From the NCBI GenBank assembly GCA_040954595.2, contig CM082595.2, positions 6,820,001 through 6,884,000 of the forward strand: DNA of 64,000 nt, in the 5' to 3' direction. Shown piece after piece: positions 36,325-50,773 of the stretch; position 1 is the first letter of the stretch, and each line of letters begins with the position of its first letter. This stretch comes from Balanoglossus misakiensis (lineage: Eukaryota; Hemichordata). The notes beneath the pieces were generated by a model. It did no database searches, was not told where the DNA came from, and saw only the letters and a list, made by a program, of their open reading frames with translations. The translations under genes were made by a program, and so were the position numbers.

Positions 36325-37822
36325 ATATAGCTGCAAGCAGCGATGACGGGCACAAGCTTAAGCCGAAGGTCAAAGGTCATATGTGGTCACCCAAAATTTG
36401 GGCAAAATTTTTTGACCTCATACTAGTCCAGGTCCAACAAAAACCAGACCTCTAGCCCTATTGGTTCACCTAGAATTAGATATGCACATAATTAATGAGG
36501 TAAAGTATAAAGCTCCATTAGGAGTTTCATGCCTCCAAATGCCAAGGCTGTATCTGCATGGGTTGCCGAGATACGGTAAAGTAGGTCAAAGGTCACCTGA
36601 GGTCACCCAAAATTGGGCAAGAAATTTTAACCCCATACTGGTCCATGTTCAACAAAAATCAAACCTCTAGCCCTATTGGTTAGCCTGGAATTAGGTATGC
36701 ACATAATTAATGAGATAAGCAGGTGTCACAGGTGACCCCCAATTTTGTCTTTTAAATTTTAGTCACAACACTCCAAACGCCAAGTCTGTACCTGCTGTGG
36801 ATGCCGAGATATAGGAAAGTAGGTCAAAGGTCACCTGAGGTCACCCAAAATTTGGGCAAAAATTTTTGATCCCATACTGGTCCATGTCCCACAAGAACAA
36901 AACCTCTAGCCGTATTAGTTAGCCCGGGATTAGGTATGCACATAATTAATGAGTTAAGCAGGTGTTACAGGTGAGCCCAAAATTTTGCCTTTTATTGTGG
37001 TTCCATTCTGCTCACGGGCCACTAGACTGTCACTGTACAGGACAATTGCACAGACGTGGACATAGCGTCATAGCTTAACTATAGAAAGTATAGGCCTATG
37101 GCTGGGTCCACAAATATGACAAATAATATTTAATAATCTTCTTCTCAAAATAGACTTGGCCCACGGCCTTGACATTTGGCATGTAGGACACTGACCACAT
37201 GGTCCGCAAAAATTGCTAAAAGAATTTTGATATCTCCATTCATATGAAAATTAGGCCAATTTGAAAACTTTGCCCATATATGGTCATCAGGTCACATGAC
37301 TTATTAAACATTCACAATTACAAAACAGGTATGCACATAATTAATGAGTTAAGCAGGTGTTACAGGTGAGCCCAAAATTTTGCCTTTTATTGTGGTTCCA
37401 TTCTGCTCACGGGCCAATAGAGAGTCACTGTACAGGACCATTGCACAGCCGACGTGGACATAGCATCATAGCTTAACAATAGAAAGTATAGGCCTATGGC
37501 TGGGTCATAAAATATGAAAAATGAAAACGTCTTCTTCTCAAAATAGACTTGGCCCACGGCCTTGACATTTGGCATGTAGGACACTGACCACATGGTCTGC
37601 AAAAATCGCTAAAAGAATTTTGATATCTCCCTCATATGCAAATTAGGCCCATTTGAAAACTTTGCCCATATATGGTCATCAGGTCACATGACTAATTAAA
37701 CATTCACAGGGATACTGCACCAGCTCTCATAGACCTGCACCATTGTGCCAAGTTTGAGATTTGTAGGTTCAGCCGTTTTCAAGATCTACCTGAGCAAAAA
37801 AACTACACAAGAAAAAAAAAAA
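36325..37822 (+). mobile_element. Array unit 3, subfamily A, terminal domain duplicated
   Basis: One terminal domain (about 36960-37317) is cut at AACATTCACAATTACAAAAC. A second copy starts at about 37327 with GGTATGCACATAATTAATG and runs to an A-tract. This indicates an internal recombination between units. Confidence 0.8.
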
Positions 37823-39800
37823 ATTAAAGCTGCAAGCAGCGTTGAAGGGGCCCAAGCATAGAGTTAATAACCATTAGACTCCATTCAGGGTTGTACCATT
37901 CAAATGCGTAGGCTGTATTTGCTCTGGATGTGGAGATATGCGGAAGTAGGCAACCACCCGAAATGGATGTCTTACAAGTACAAACACAACAACCAAAGGT
38001 GAACTTCTACGTTGTAAGTACTTCAGTTACTTCAAAGGTCAGCTGAGGGTACCCAAAAATTGGGCCAAAAATTAGGATTCTTATTTGGTTCATATTCAAG
38101 ACAACGGAAAAACCTTGCTGTTTGGGTTTGTCAAATTAGAGATGGCCATAATAATGAGTTACACAAGTAAGTTACAGGTGGCCCCAGGAATTTAGCATTT
38201 CATGACGCAGAGGGTCCTACCCTACACCTCCAAACACGTGGCTATATATGATGTGCATGCTAACATATGGAAAGCAGGTCAATGGACACCTGAGGTCACC
38301 CAAAAATTTGACACAACATTTTCATTCCTGTTTATGTCATGTGCAACAAATCCTACATTTGCAGCCCTTTCACTTTGCCTACCATTAGGTATGCACGTAA
38401 TACATGAATCAATGAGGTGTCGCAGGTATCCCCCTGTATTTGGCATTTCATGATAGTTTAGCTCCGAATACCAAAGCTGCACTTGTACAACGGGCTGAGA
38501 TATGGCACTGTACGACAGGGGTCACCCAAATCAACTTATACATTTGGGCAAAAACAAACTGACACTTACATTCGTCCTTTTGGAACAAAAACCACACCTA
38601 TTGCCCTGTTGGTTAGTGTCCAATTAAATGTACAAAATCAATGACTTAGGCAGGTGCAACAGGTGACCCCGCCTTTGGTATATCTTTATGGTCCCATCCG
38701 TATATGCCCCCCCCCCCCCAAGCCAAAGCTGCAATCATCTACTGTGGATGCTCACTAAGCAAAAGTAGGAGAAATGTCACATAAGGTCGCCCACAACTTG
38801 ACAGGAAAATCGGACTTCATATTGATCCATGTGCAACAAATACCACGCTAGCATCCCTTTCATTGACCCCACAATTACGCATGCACATAATTGAGTTACG
38901 CAGGTGTCACAGGTGACCCCCGAATCAGGCGTATTATTTTGGTCCCATACAGCTGCATGTAGCTGCGTGCCATTTCGGGGGACCTGATAACCCCCACGGC
39001 CACCTGCGGGCCAACCCCCATACTGAACGTTCAGTTGCAACGTCACGACTGAAGTAGGAACTGTTGAACGGCAAAGAAGCCTGATCTCTGATTATTGCTG
39101 GTACCATACTCCCTTCGTGCAAGAAAATCATTGGTCTGCTGACGTATTTCGGCCACATTAGCGACTGAGGGTCAAAGTCCGCTGCCGCATTACATTGAAT
39201 GTTAACCAGTGTAGCTGGGTCTGGATAGAAACATTTGAACGGCAACAGCTAACAGACTCAGCGTAATTCAATAAAACGCCCTAACACAGCCTGAACTCCG
39301 ATAATGTGTTATCCCAAAATTCATTCCGTGGAAAATAATCACTGGTCTGTTTACGTATTTCAGCCGATTTTCCAAGGACTACTGCAACCCGCCAGAAGTG
39401 AGTAGCCTGCTAATGAGATCTCCACATCATTACGTAATGACGGTCAAAATCCGATGCCCCAGTGTTCGACCTCAGCCCACCAAAAATGCGAAAAATATTA
39501 CAAAAATCTTCTTCTCAAAATCGACGTGGCCTAGGACCTTGAAATTTGGCACAGGGGATTTTGGCCACATGGTCTACAAAAATCGCGAAAAGAATGTACA
39601 TTCCCCCATTAACGTGCAATTAGGTCAATTTGAAAATTTCGCTCGATTATAGCCACCAAGTCACGTGACTAATTAAAAATTCAAAGGGCAGGTGCACAAG
39701 TACTCATGGGCCCCAATCACCGTGCCAAACTTCATAGGCGCAGCTGCAGGAATTTCAGAGAAAAACGGGAGCAAAAAAATGACTCAAGAAGAAAGAAGAA
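37823..39800 (+). mobile_element. Array unit 4, subfamily B, no hairpin
   Basis: Head ATTAAAGCTGCAAGCAGCG with GGGGCCCAAGC. The diverged interior has weaker AGGTCA clusters (for example AGGTCAATGGACACCTG at about 38277), a poly-C run at about 38708-38719 and a GTCACGTGAC word at about 39662. The tail ends at GAAGAAAGAAGA. Confidence 0.85.
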
Positions 39801-41123
39801 ATATAGCTGCAAGCAGCGATGACGGGCACAAGCTTAAGCCGAAGGTCAAAGGTTATATGTGGTCACCCAAAAATTGGGCAAAAAGTTTTGACCCCCATAC
39901 TAGTCCAGGTCCAACAGAAACCAGACCTCTAGCCCTATTGGTTTGTCTGAAATTAGATATGCGCATAATTAATGATGTAAAGTGTAAGACTCTATCAATA
40001 GTTCGATTCATCCAAACACAAATGCTGTACCTGTTCTGGATGCCGAGATATAGGAAAGTAGGTCAACGGTCACCTGAGGCCATCCGAAAGTTTAGCAAAA
40101 AATTTTGATCCCATACCAGTCCAGGTCCAACAAAAATCAGGCCTCTAACCCTATCGGTTCGCCTAGAATTAGATATGCACATAATTAATGGGGTAAAGTA
40201 TAAGGCTTCATTAGGAGTTCCATGCCTCCAAATGCCAAGGCTGTATCTGCGCTGGTTGCCGAGATATGGTAAAGTAGGTCAAAGGTCACCTGAGGTCACC
40301 CAAAATTGGGCAAGAAATTTTAACCCTATACTGGTCCATGTTCAACAAAAATCAAACCTCTAGCCCTATTGGCTAGCCTGGAATTAGGTATGCACATAAT
40401 TAATGAGATAAGCAGGTGTCACAGGTGACCCCTAATTTTGTCTTTTCAATTTTAGTCACAACCCTCCAAACGCCAAGTCAGTACCTGCTGTGGATGCCGA
40501 GATATAGGAAAGTAGGTCAAAGGTCACCTGAGGTCACCCAAAATTTGGGCAAAAATTTTTGATGCCATACTGATCCATGTCCCACAAGAACAAAACCTCT
40601 AGCCTTATTAGTTATCCTGGAATTAGGTATGCACATAATTAATGAGTTAAGCAGGTGTTACAGGTGAGCCCAAAATTTTGCCTTTTATTGTGGTCCCATT
40701 CTGCTCACGGGCCAATAGAGAGTCACTGTACAGGACCATTGCACAGCCGACGTGGACATAGCATCATAGCTTAACAATAGAAAGTATAGGCCTATGGCTG
40801 GGTCATAAAATATGAAAAATGAAAACGTCTTCTTCTCAAAATAGACTTGGCCCACGGCCTTGACATTTGGCATGTAGGACACTGACCACATGGTCTGCAA
40901 AAATCGCTAAAAGAATTTTGATATCTCCATTCATATGCAAATTAGGCCCATTTGAAAACTTTGCCCATATATGGTCATCAGGTCACATGACTAATTAAAC
41001 ATTCACAGGGATACTGCACCAGCTCTCATAGACCTGCACCATTGTGCCAAGTTTGAGATTTGTAGGTTCAGCCGTTTTCAAGATCTACCTGAGCAAAAAA
41101 ACTACACAAGAAGAAAAAGATGA
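39801..41123 (+). mobile_element. Array unit 5, subfamily A, tail cut at GATGA
   Basis: A-type head and interior, very similar to units 10 and 14. Ends AGAAAAAGATGA directly before the next head, without a hairpin. Confidence 0.85.
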
Positions 41124-42759
41124 ATATAGCTGCAAGCAGCGATGACGGGCACAAGCTTAAGCCGTAGGTCAATGGTCATATGTGGTCACCCAAAATTTGG
41201 GCAAAATTTTTGACCCCATACTAGTCCAGGTCCAACAGAAACCTGACCTCTAGCCCTATTGGTTTGTCTGAAATTAGATATGCACATAATTAATGATGTA
41301 AAGTGTAATACTCCATTAATAGTTCAATCCATCCAAACACAAATGCTGTACCTGTTCTCGATGCCGAGATATGGCAAAGTAGGTCAAATGTCACCTGAGG
41401 TCACCCAAAATTTGGGCAAAATTTTTGACCCCATACTGATCCATGTCCCACAAGAACAAAACCTCTAGCCCTATTGGTTAGCCTGGAATTAGGTATGCAC
41501 ATAATTAATGAGATATGCAGGTGTCACAGGTGACCCCCAATTTTGGCTTTTCAATTTTAGTCCCAACCCTCCAAACGCCAAGTCTGTGCCTGCTCTGGTT
41601 GCCAAGATATGGTAAATTAGGTCAAAGGTCACCTGAGGTCATGCAAAATTTGGGCAAGAAATTTTGACCCTATACTGGTCCATGTTCAACAAAAATCAAA
41701 CCTCTAACCCCATTGGTTAGCGTGGAATTAGGTATGCACATAATTAATGAGATAAGCAGGTGTCACAGGTGACCTTCAATTTTGTCTTTTCAATTTTAGT
41801 CACAACCCTCCAAACGCCAAGTCTGTGCCTGCTCTGGTTGCCAAGATATGGTAAATTAGGTCAAAGGTCACCTGAGGTCATGCAAAATTTGGGCAAGAAA
41901 TTTTGACCCTATACTGGTCCATGTTCAACAAAAATCAAACCTCTAACCCCATTGGTTAGCGTGGAATTAGGTATGCACATAATTAATGAGATAAGCAGGT
42001 GTCACAGGTGACCTTCAATTTTGTCTTTTCAATTTTAGTCACAACCCTCCAAACGCCAAGTCTGTACCTGCTGTGGATGCCGAGATATAGGAAAGTAGGT
42101 CAAAGGTCACCTGAGGTCACCTAAAATTTGGGCAAAAATTTTTGATCCCATACTGGTCCATGTCCCACAAGAACAAAACCTCTAGCCCTATTAGTTAGCC
42201 TGGAATTAGGTATGCACATATTTAATGAGTTAAGCAGGTGTTACAGGTGAGCCCAAAATTTTGCCTTTTATTGTGGTCCCATTCTGCTCACGGGCCAATA
42301 GAGAGTCACTGTACAGGACCATTGCACAGCCAACGTGGACATAGCGTGATAGCTTAACTATAGAAAGTATAGGCCTATGGCTGGGTCCAAAAATATGAAA
42401 AATAAAAAATCTTCTTCTCAAAATAGACTTGGCCCACGGCCTTGACATTTGGCATGTAGGACACTGACCACATGGTCTGCAAAAATCGCTAAAAGAATTT
42501 TGATATCTCCATTCATATGCAAATTAGGCCCATTTGAAAACTTTGCCCATATATGGTCATCAGGTCACATGACTTATTAAACATTCACGAGGGTACAGCA
42601 CCATCTCTCATAGGCCTGCACCACTGTGCCAAGTTTGAGATTTGTAGGTTCAGCCGTTTTCAAGATCCTGTTGGGCAAAAAAACGACACAAGAAAAAAAA
42701 AAAGAAGAAAAAACCCAGTAATACCAATAGGGCACAAGCCTGCTTGGCTTGTGCCCTAA
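41124..42759 (+). mobile_element. Array unit 6, subfamily A, hairpin, with 240-bp tandem duplication
   Basis: A subrepeat at about 41588-41827 is repeated almost exactly at 41828-42067, showing recent slippage or unequal exchange at the subrepeat level. Hairpin arms 42730-42740 and 42746-42756, then TAA. Confidence 0.87.
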
Positions 42760-43961
42760 ATATAGCTGCAAGCAGCGATGACGGGCACAAGCTTAAGCTG
42801 AAGGTCAAAGGTCATATGTGGTCACCCAAAATTTGGGCAAAAAGTTTGATCCATCCAAACACAAATGCTGTACCTGTTCTGGATGCCGAGATATAGGAAA
42901 GTAGGTCAAAGGTCACCTGAGGTCACCCAAAATTGGGCAAGAAATTTTAATCCCATACTGGTCCATGTTCAACAAAAATCAAACCTCTAGCTCTATTGGC
43001 TAGCCTGGAATTAGGTATGCACATAATTAATGAGGTAAAGTGTAAGGCTCCATTAGGAGTTCCATCCCTCCAAATGCCAAGGCTGTATCTGCTCTGGTTG
43101 CCGAGATATGGTAAAGTAGGTCAAAGGTCACCTGAGGTCACCCAAAATTTCGGCAAGAAATTTTATCCCATACTGGTCCATGTTCAACGAAAATCAAACC
43201 TCTAGCCCTATTGGTTAGCCTGGAATTAGGTATGCGCATAATTAATGAGATAAGCAGGTGTCACAGGTGACCCCAAATTTTGGCTGTTCAATTATAGTCC
43301 CAACCCTCCAAACTCAAAGTCTGTACCTGCTCTGGATGACGAGATATAGGAAAGTAGGTCAAAGGTCACCTGAGGTCATGCAAAATTTGGGCAAGAAATG
43401 TTGACCCTATAATGGTCCATGTCTCACAAGCACGAAACCTCTAGCCCTATTAGTTAGCCCAGAATTAGGTATGCACATAATTAATGAGTTAAGCAGGTGT
43501 TACAGGTGAGCCCAAAATTCTGCCTTTTATTTTGGTCCCATTCTGCTCACTGCCAATAGACTGTCACTGTACAGGACCATTGCACAGATGTGGGAATAGC
43601 ATCACACCTTAACTAAAGACAGTAAAGGCTGGGTACAAAAAATATGAAATATAATATTTAAAAATCTTCTTCTCAAAATTGACTTGGCCCAGGGCCTTGA
43701 AATTTGGCATGTAGGACACTGACCACATGGTCCGCGAAAATCGCTAAAAGAATTTAGATATCTCCATTAATATGCAAATTAGGCCCATTTGAAAACTTTG
43801 CCCATATATGGTCATCAGGTCACATGACTTATTAAACATTCACAAAGGTACTGCACAAGCTCCCATAGGCCTGCACCACTGTACCAAGTTTGAGATTTGT
43901 AGGTTCAGCCGTTTTCAAGATCTACCTGAGCAAAAAAACTACACAAGAAAAAAAAAAAAAA
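42760..43961 (+). mobile_element. Array unit 7, subfamily A short form, A-tract end
   Basis: The head is followed by a deletion joining GGGCAAAAAGTTT to GATCCATCC, which removes most of the first subrepeat. Essentially the same as unit 15, 14 kb away, including the deletion. Ends in a run of A without a hairpin. Confidence 0.87.
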
Positions 43962-46022
43962 ATTAAAGCTGCAAGCAGCGTTGAAGGGGCCCAAGCATAG
44001 AGTTAATAACCATTAGACTCCATTCAGGGTTTTACCATTCAAATGCATAGGCTGTATTTGCTCTTGATATAGAGATATGGGGAAGTAGGCAACCACCCGA
44101 AATGCATGTCCTACAAGTACAAACACAACAACCAAAGGTGAACTTCTCCGTTGTAAGTACTTCAGTAAGTACTTCAAAGGTCAGGTGAGGGTACCCAAAA
44201 ATTGGGCCAAAATTAGGATTCTTATTTGGTTCATATTCAAGACAACGGAAAATCCTCGCCCTTTGGGTTGGTCAAATTAGATATGGCCATAATAATGAGT
44301 TTCGCAAGTAAGTTACAGGTGGCCCCAGGAATTTAGCATTTCATGACGCAGAGGGTCCTACCCTATCCTTCCAAACACCTGGCTATATATGATGTGCATG
44401 CTAACATATGGAAAGCAGGTCAATGGACACCTGAGGTCACCCAAATATTTGACAAAAATGTTTCATTCCTGTTTATGTCATGTGCAACTAATCCCACATT
44501 TGCAGCCCTTTCACTTTGCCTACCATTAGGTATGCACGTAATACATGAATCAAGCAGGTGTCACAGGTATCCCCCTGTATTTGGCATTTCATGATAGTTT
44601 CATCCCTCCAAATACCAAAGCTGCACCTGTACAACGTGCTGAGATATGGCACTGTACGACAGAGGTCATCCAAATCACATTATACATTTGGGCAAAAACC
44701 AACTGACACTTACATTCGTCCCTGTGGAACAAAAACCACACATATCGCCCTGTTGGTTAGTGTCCAATTAAATGTACAAAATCAATGACTTAGGCAGGTG
44801 CAACAGGTGACCCCGCCTTTGGTATATCATTATGGTCCCATCCGTATATCCCCCCCCACCACGCCAAAGCTGCATGCATCTGATGTTATTCACTAAGCAA
44901 AAGTAGGTGAAATGTCACATAAGGTCGCCCACAACTTGACAGGAAAATAGGACTTCATATTGATCCATGTGCAACAAATACCACGCTAGCATCCCTTTCA
45001 TTGACCCCACAATTACGCATGCACATAATAGAGTTACGCAGGTACGGTGTCACAGGTGACCCCCGAATCGGGCGTATTATTTTGGTCCCATACAGCTGCA
45101 TGAAGCTGCGTGCCATTACGGGGGACCTGATAACCCCCACGGCCACCTGCGGGCCGAACCCAATACTGAACGTCCAGTTCTAACGTCACGACTGAAGTAG
45201 GAACTTTTGAACGGCAACGAAGCCTGATCTCTGATGGTACTATACTCCCTATTTCGGCCAATTTCCCGAACTACTATCCACTACATGTTACTACCATGCT
45301 AATGATGAAACCACACACAACATTAGCGACTGAGGGTCAAAGTCCGCTGCCGCAATACATGGAATGTTATCCAGTGTAGCCGGGTCTGCGTAGACACATT
45401 TGAACGGCAACAGCTAACAAACTCAGCGTAATTCAATAAAACGCCCTAACACAGCCTGAACTCCGATAATGTGTTGTCCCAAAATTCATTCCGTGGAAAA
45501 TAATCACTGGTCTGTTTACGTATTTCAGCCGATTTTCCAAGGACTACTGCAACCCGCCAGAAGTGAGTAGCCTGCTAATGAGATCTCCACAACATTACGT
45601 AATGGCGGTCAAAGTCCGATGCCTCGTGTCCGTCCTCAGCCCACCAAAAAATGCGAAAAAATATTACAAAAATCTTCTTCTCAAAATCGAGGTGGCCTAG
45701 GACCTTGAAATTTGGCACAGGGGATTTTGGCCACATGGTCTACAAAAATCGCGAAAAGAATGTGCATGCCCCCATTAACGTGCAAATTAGGTCAATTTGA
45801 AAATTTCGCTCGATTATAGCCACCAAGTCACGTGACTAATTACAAATTCAAAGGGCAGGTGCACCAGTACTCATGGGCCCCAAACATCGTGCCAAATTTC
45901 AAGGTCCTGATCCACGTCGATTTTGAGAAAAACGGGAGCAAAAAAACGACTCAAGAAGAAAGAAGAAAAACTCCAGCAATAACAGAAGGGGACCAAGCGC
46001 CTGAGGGCGCTTGGTCCCCTAA
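43962..46022 (+). mobile_element. Array unit 8, subfamily B, complete with hairpin
   Basis: Head motif GGGGCCCAAGC. Terminal hairpin arms 45988-46001 and 46006-46019 (14 bp, GGGGACCAAGCGCC with loop TGAG), then TAA. A reference copy for subfamily B. Confidence 0.88.
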
Positions 46023-47398
46023 ATATAGCTGCAAGCAGCGATGACGGGCACAAGCTTAAGCCGAAGGTCAAAGGTCATATGTGGTCACCCAAAATTTGGG
46101 CAAAAAGTTTTGACCCCTATACTAGTCCAGGTGCAACAGAAACCAGACCTCTAGCCCTATTGGTTTGTCTGAAATTATATATGCGCATAATTAATGATGT
46201 AAAGTGTAAGACTCCATTAATAGTTCGATCCATCCAAACACAAATGCTGTACCTGTCCTGGATGCCGAGATATAGGAAAGTAGGTCAAAGGTCACCTGAG
46301 GCCACCTGAAAGTTGGGCAAAAAATTTTGACCCCATACTAGTCCAGGTCCAAGAAAAACCAGACATCTAACCCTATTGGTTCGCCTAGAATTAGATATGC
46401 ACATAATTAATGAGGTAAAGTATGAGGCTCCATTAGGAGTCACAACCCTCCAAATGCCAAAGCTGTATCTGTGCTGGTTGCCGAGATATGGTAAAGTAGG
46501 TCAAAGGTCACCTGAGGTCACCCAAAATTTGGGCAAAAATTTTTGATCCCATACTGGTCCATGTTCAACAAAAATCAAACCTCTAGCCATATTGGCTAGC
46601 CTGGAATTAGGTATGCACATAATTAATGAGATATGCAGGTGTCACAGGTGACCTTCAATTTTGTCTTTTCAATTTTAGTCACAACCCTTCAAACGCCAAG
46701 TCTGTACGTGCTGTGGATGCCGAGATATAGGAAAGTAGGTCAAAGGTCACCTGAGGTCACCCAAAATTTGGGCAAAAAATTTTGATCCCATACTGGTCCA
46801 TGTCCCACAAGAACAAAACCTCTAGCCCTATTAGTTAGCCTGGAATTAGGTATGCACATAATTAATGAGTTAAGCAGGTGTTACAGGTGAGCCCAAAATT
46901 TTGCCTTTTATTGTGGTCCCATTCTGCTCACGGGCCAATAGAGAGTCACTATACAGGACCATTGCACAGCCAACGTGGACATAGCGTGATAGCTTAACTA
47001 TAGAAAGTATAGGCCTATGGCTGGGTCCAAAAATATGAAAAATAAAAAAATCTTCTCAAAATAGACTTGGCCCACGGCCTTGACATTTGGCATGTAGGAC
47101 ACTGACCACATGGTCCGCAAAAATCGCTTAAAGAATTTTGATATCTCCATTCATATGCAAATTAGGCCCATTTGAAAACTTTGCCCATATATGGTCATCA
47201 GGTCACATGACTTATTAAACATTCACGAGGGTACTGCACCAGCCCTCATAGGCCTGCACCACTGTGCCAAGTTTGAGATTTGTAGGTTCAGCCGTTTTCA
47301 ATATCCTGTTGGGCAAAAAAACGACACAAGAAAAAAAAAAAAGATGAAAAACCCCAGTAATACCAATAGGGCACAAGCCTGCTTGGCTTGTGCCCTAA
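46023..47398 (+). mobile_element. Array unit 9, subfamily A, hairpin
   Basis: A-type head directly after the unit 8 CCCCTAA. Hairpin arms 47369-47379 and 47385-47395, TAA, then three extra A before the next head. Confidence 0.87.
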
Positions 47399-47401
47399 AA
47401 A

Positions 47402-48726
47402 ATATACCTGCAAGCAGCGATGACAGGCACAAGCTTAAGCCGAAGGTCAAAGGTCATATGTGGTCACCCAAAAATTGGGCAAAAAGTTTTGACCCCCATA
47501 CTAGTCCAGGTCCAACAGAAACCAGACCTCTAGCCCTATTGGTTTGTCTGATATTAGATATGCGCATAATTAATGATGTAAAGTGTAAGACTCTATCAAT
47601 AGTTCGATCCATCCAAACACAAATGCTGTACCTGTTCTGGATGCCGAGATATAGGAAAGTAGGTCAAAGGTCACCTGAGGCCATCCGAAAGTTTAGCAAA
47701 AAATTTTGACCCCATACCAGTCCAGGTCCAACAAAAATCAGGCCTCTAACCCTATTGGTTCGCCTAGAATTAGATATGCACATAATTAATGGGGTAAAGT
47801 ATAAGGCTTCATTAGGAGTTCCATGCCTCCAAATGCCAAGGCTGTATCTGCGCTGGTTGCCGAGATATGGTAAAGTAGGTCAAAGGTCACCTGAGGTCAC
47901 CCAAAATCGGGCAAGAAATTTTAACCCCATACTGGTTCATGTTCAACAAAAATCAAACCTCTAGCCCTATTGGCTAGCCTGGAATTAGGTATGCACATAA
48001 TTAATGAGATAAGCAGGTGTCACAGGTGACCCCTAATTTTGTCTTTTCAATTTTAGTCACAACCCTCCAAACGCCAAGTCAGTACCTGCTGTGGATGCCG
48101 AGATATAGGAAAGTAGGTCAAAGGTCACCTGAGGTCACCCAAAATTTGGGCAAAAATTTTTGATGCCATACTGATCCATGTCCCACAAGAACAAAACCTC
48201 TAGCCTTATTAGTTAGCCTGGAATTAGGTATGCACATAATTAATGAGTTAAGCAGGTGTTACAGGTGAGCCCAAAATTTTGCCTTTTATTGTGGTCCCAT
48301 TCTGCTCACGGGCCAATAGAGAGTCACTGTACAGGACCATTGCACAGCCGACGTGGACATAGCGTCATAGCTTAACTATAGAAAGTATAGGCCCATGGCT
48401 GGGTTCAAAAATATGAAAAATAAAAAAATCTTCTTCTCAAAATAGACTTGGCCCACGGCCTTGACATTTGGCATGTGGGACACTGACCACATGGTCTGCA
48501 AAAATCGCTAAAAGAATTTTGATATCTCCATTCATATGCAAATTAGGCCCATTTGAAAACTTTGCCCATATATGGTCATCAGGTCACATGACTAATTAAA
48601 CATTCACAGGGATACTGCACCAGCTCTCATAGACCTGCACCATTGTGCCAAGTTTGAGATTTGTAGGTTCAGCCGTTTTCAAGATCTACCTGAGCAAAAA
48701 AACTACACAAGAAAAAAAAAAAAAAA
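47402..48726 (+). mobile_element. Array unit 10, subfamily A, mutated head
   Basis: The head reads ATATACCTGCAAGCAGCG and the subterminal motif is AGGCACAAGC, so both the mini-hairpin and the end motif carry a change. The interior is like unit 5. Ends in an A-tract. Confidence 0.85.
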
Positions 48727-50773
48727 ATTAAAGCTGCAAGCAGCGTTGAAGGGGCCCAAGCATAGTGTGAATAACCATTAGACTCCATTCAGTGTTGTAC
48801 AATTCAAATGCGTAGGCTGTATTTGCTCTCGATGTTGAGATATTGGGAAGTAGGCAACCACCCGTAATGCATGTCCTACAAGTACAAACACAACAACCAA
48901 AGGTGAACTTCTACGTTGTAAGTACTTCAGTAAGTACATCAAAGGTCAGCTGAGGTACCCAAAATTGGGACAAAAATTAGGATTCTCTTTTGGTTCATAT
49001 TCAAGACAACGGAAAATCCCCGCCCTTTGGGTTTGTCAAATTAGATATGGCCATAATAATGAGTTATGCAAGTAAGTTACAGGTGGCCCCAGGAATTTAG
49101 CATTTCATGACACAGAGGGTCCTACCCTACCCCTCCAAACACCTGGCTATATATGATGTGCATGCTAACATATGGAAAGCAGGTCAATGGACACCTGACG
49201 TCACCCAAAAATTTGACAATAAATTGTCATTCCTGTTTATGTCATGTGCAACAAATCATGCATCTGCAGCCCTTCCACTTTGCCTACCATTAGGTATACA
49301 TGTAATACATGAATCAAGCAGGTGTCACAGGTATCCCCTTGTATTTGGCATTTCATGATAATTTCATCCCTCCAAATACCAAAGCTGCACCTGTACAACG
49401 TGCTGAGATGTGGCACTGTACGACAGAGGTCATCCAAATCACCTTATACGTTTGGGCAAAAATCAACTGACACACATTCGTCCCTGTGGAACAAAAACCA
49501 CACATATCGCCCCGTTGGTTAGTGTAAAATTAAATGTACAAAATCAATGACTTTGGCAGGTGCAACAGGTGACCCCGCCTTTGGTATACCATTATGGTCC
49601 TATCCGTATATCCCCCCACTCCAAACCTGCATGCATCTGCTTTTATTCACTAAGCAAAAGCAGGTGAAATGTCACATAAGGTCGCCCACAACTTGACAGG
49701 AAAATCGGACTTCATATTGATCCATGTGCAACAAAAATCACGCTAGCATCCCTTTCATTGACCCCACAATTACGCATGCACATAATTGAGTTACGCAGGT
49801 GACCCCCGAAACGGGCGTATTATTTTGGTCCCATACAGCTGCATGAACCTACGTGCCATTACGGGCGACCTGATAACCCCCACGGCCACCTGCGAGCCGA
49901 CCCCCATACTGAACATCCAGTTGCAATGTCTTGACTGAAGCAGGAACTTTTGAACGGCAACGAAGCCTGATCTCTGATTATTGCTGGTACCATACTCCCT
50001 TCGTGCAAGAAAATCACTGGTCTGCTTACGTATTCGGCCGATTTCCCGAACTAATACCCACTACATGTGACTACCATGCTAATGAAACCTGACTCGCCCA
50101 TTAGCGACTGAGGGTCAAAGTCCACTGCCGCAATGTTAACCAGTGTAGCCGGGTCTGGATAGAAACATTTGAACGGCAACAGCTAACAAACTCAGCGTAC
50201 TTCAATAAAACGCCCTAACACAGACTGAACTCTGATAATGTGTTGTCCCAAAATTCATTCCGTGGAAAATAATCACTGGTCTGTTTACGTATTTCAGCCG
50301 ATTTTCCAACGAAGTGTGTACCCTGCTAATGAGACCTCCGCAGGATTATGTAATGACAGTGAAAGTCCGATACCCAAGTGTTCGTCCTCAGCCCACCAAA
50401 AAATGCGAAAAATATTACAAAAATCTTCTTCTCAAAATCGACTTGGCCTAGGACCTTGAAATTTGGCACAGGCGATTTTGGCCACATAGTCTACAAAAAT
50501 CGCGAAAAGAATGTACATGCCCCCATTAACGTGCACATTAGGTCAATTTGAAAATTTCGCTCGATTACAGACACAAAGTCACGTGACTAATTACAAATTC
50601 AAAGGGCAGGTGCACTAGTACTCATGGGCCCCAACCACCGTGCAAAATTTGGTAGGCGCAGCTGCCGGAATTTCAGAGAAAAACGGGCGCAAAAAAACGA
50701 CTCAAGAAGAAAGAAGAAAAACTCCAGCAATAACAGAAGGGGACCAAGCGCCTGAGGGCGCTTGGTCCCCTAA
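48727..50773 (+). mobile_element. Array unit 11, subfamily B, hairpin
   Basis: Head motif GGGGCCCAAGC. Hairpin arms 50739-50752 and 50757-50770, TAA. Small deletions relative to unit 8 at about 49795 (CAGGTGTCA lost) and near 50100. Confidence 0.87.
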
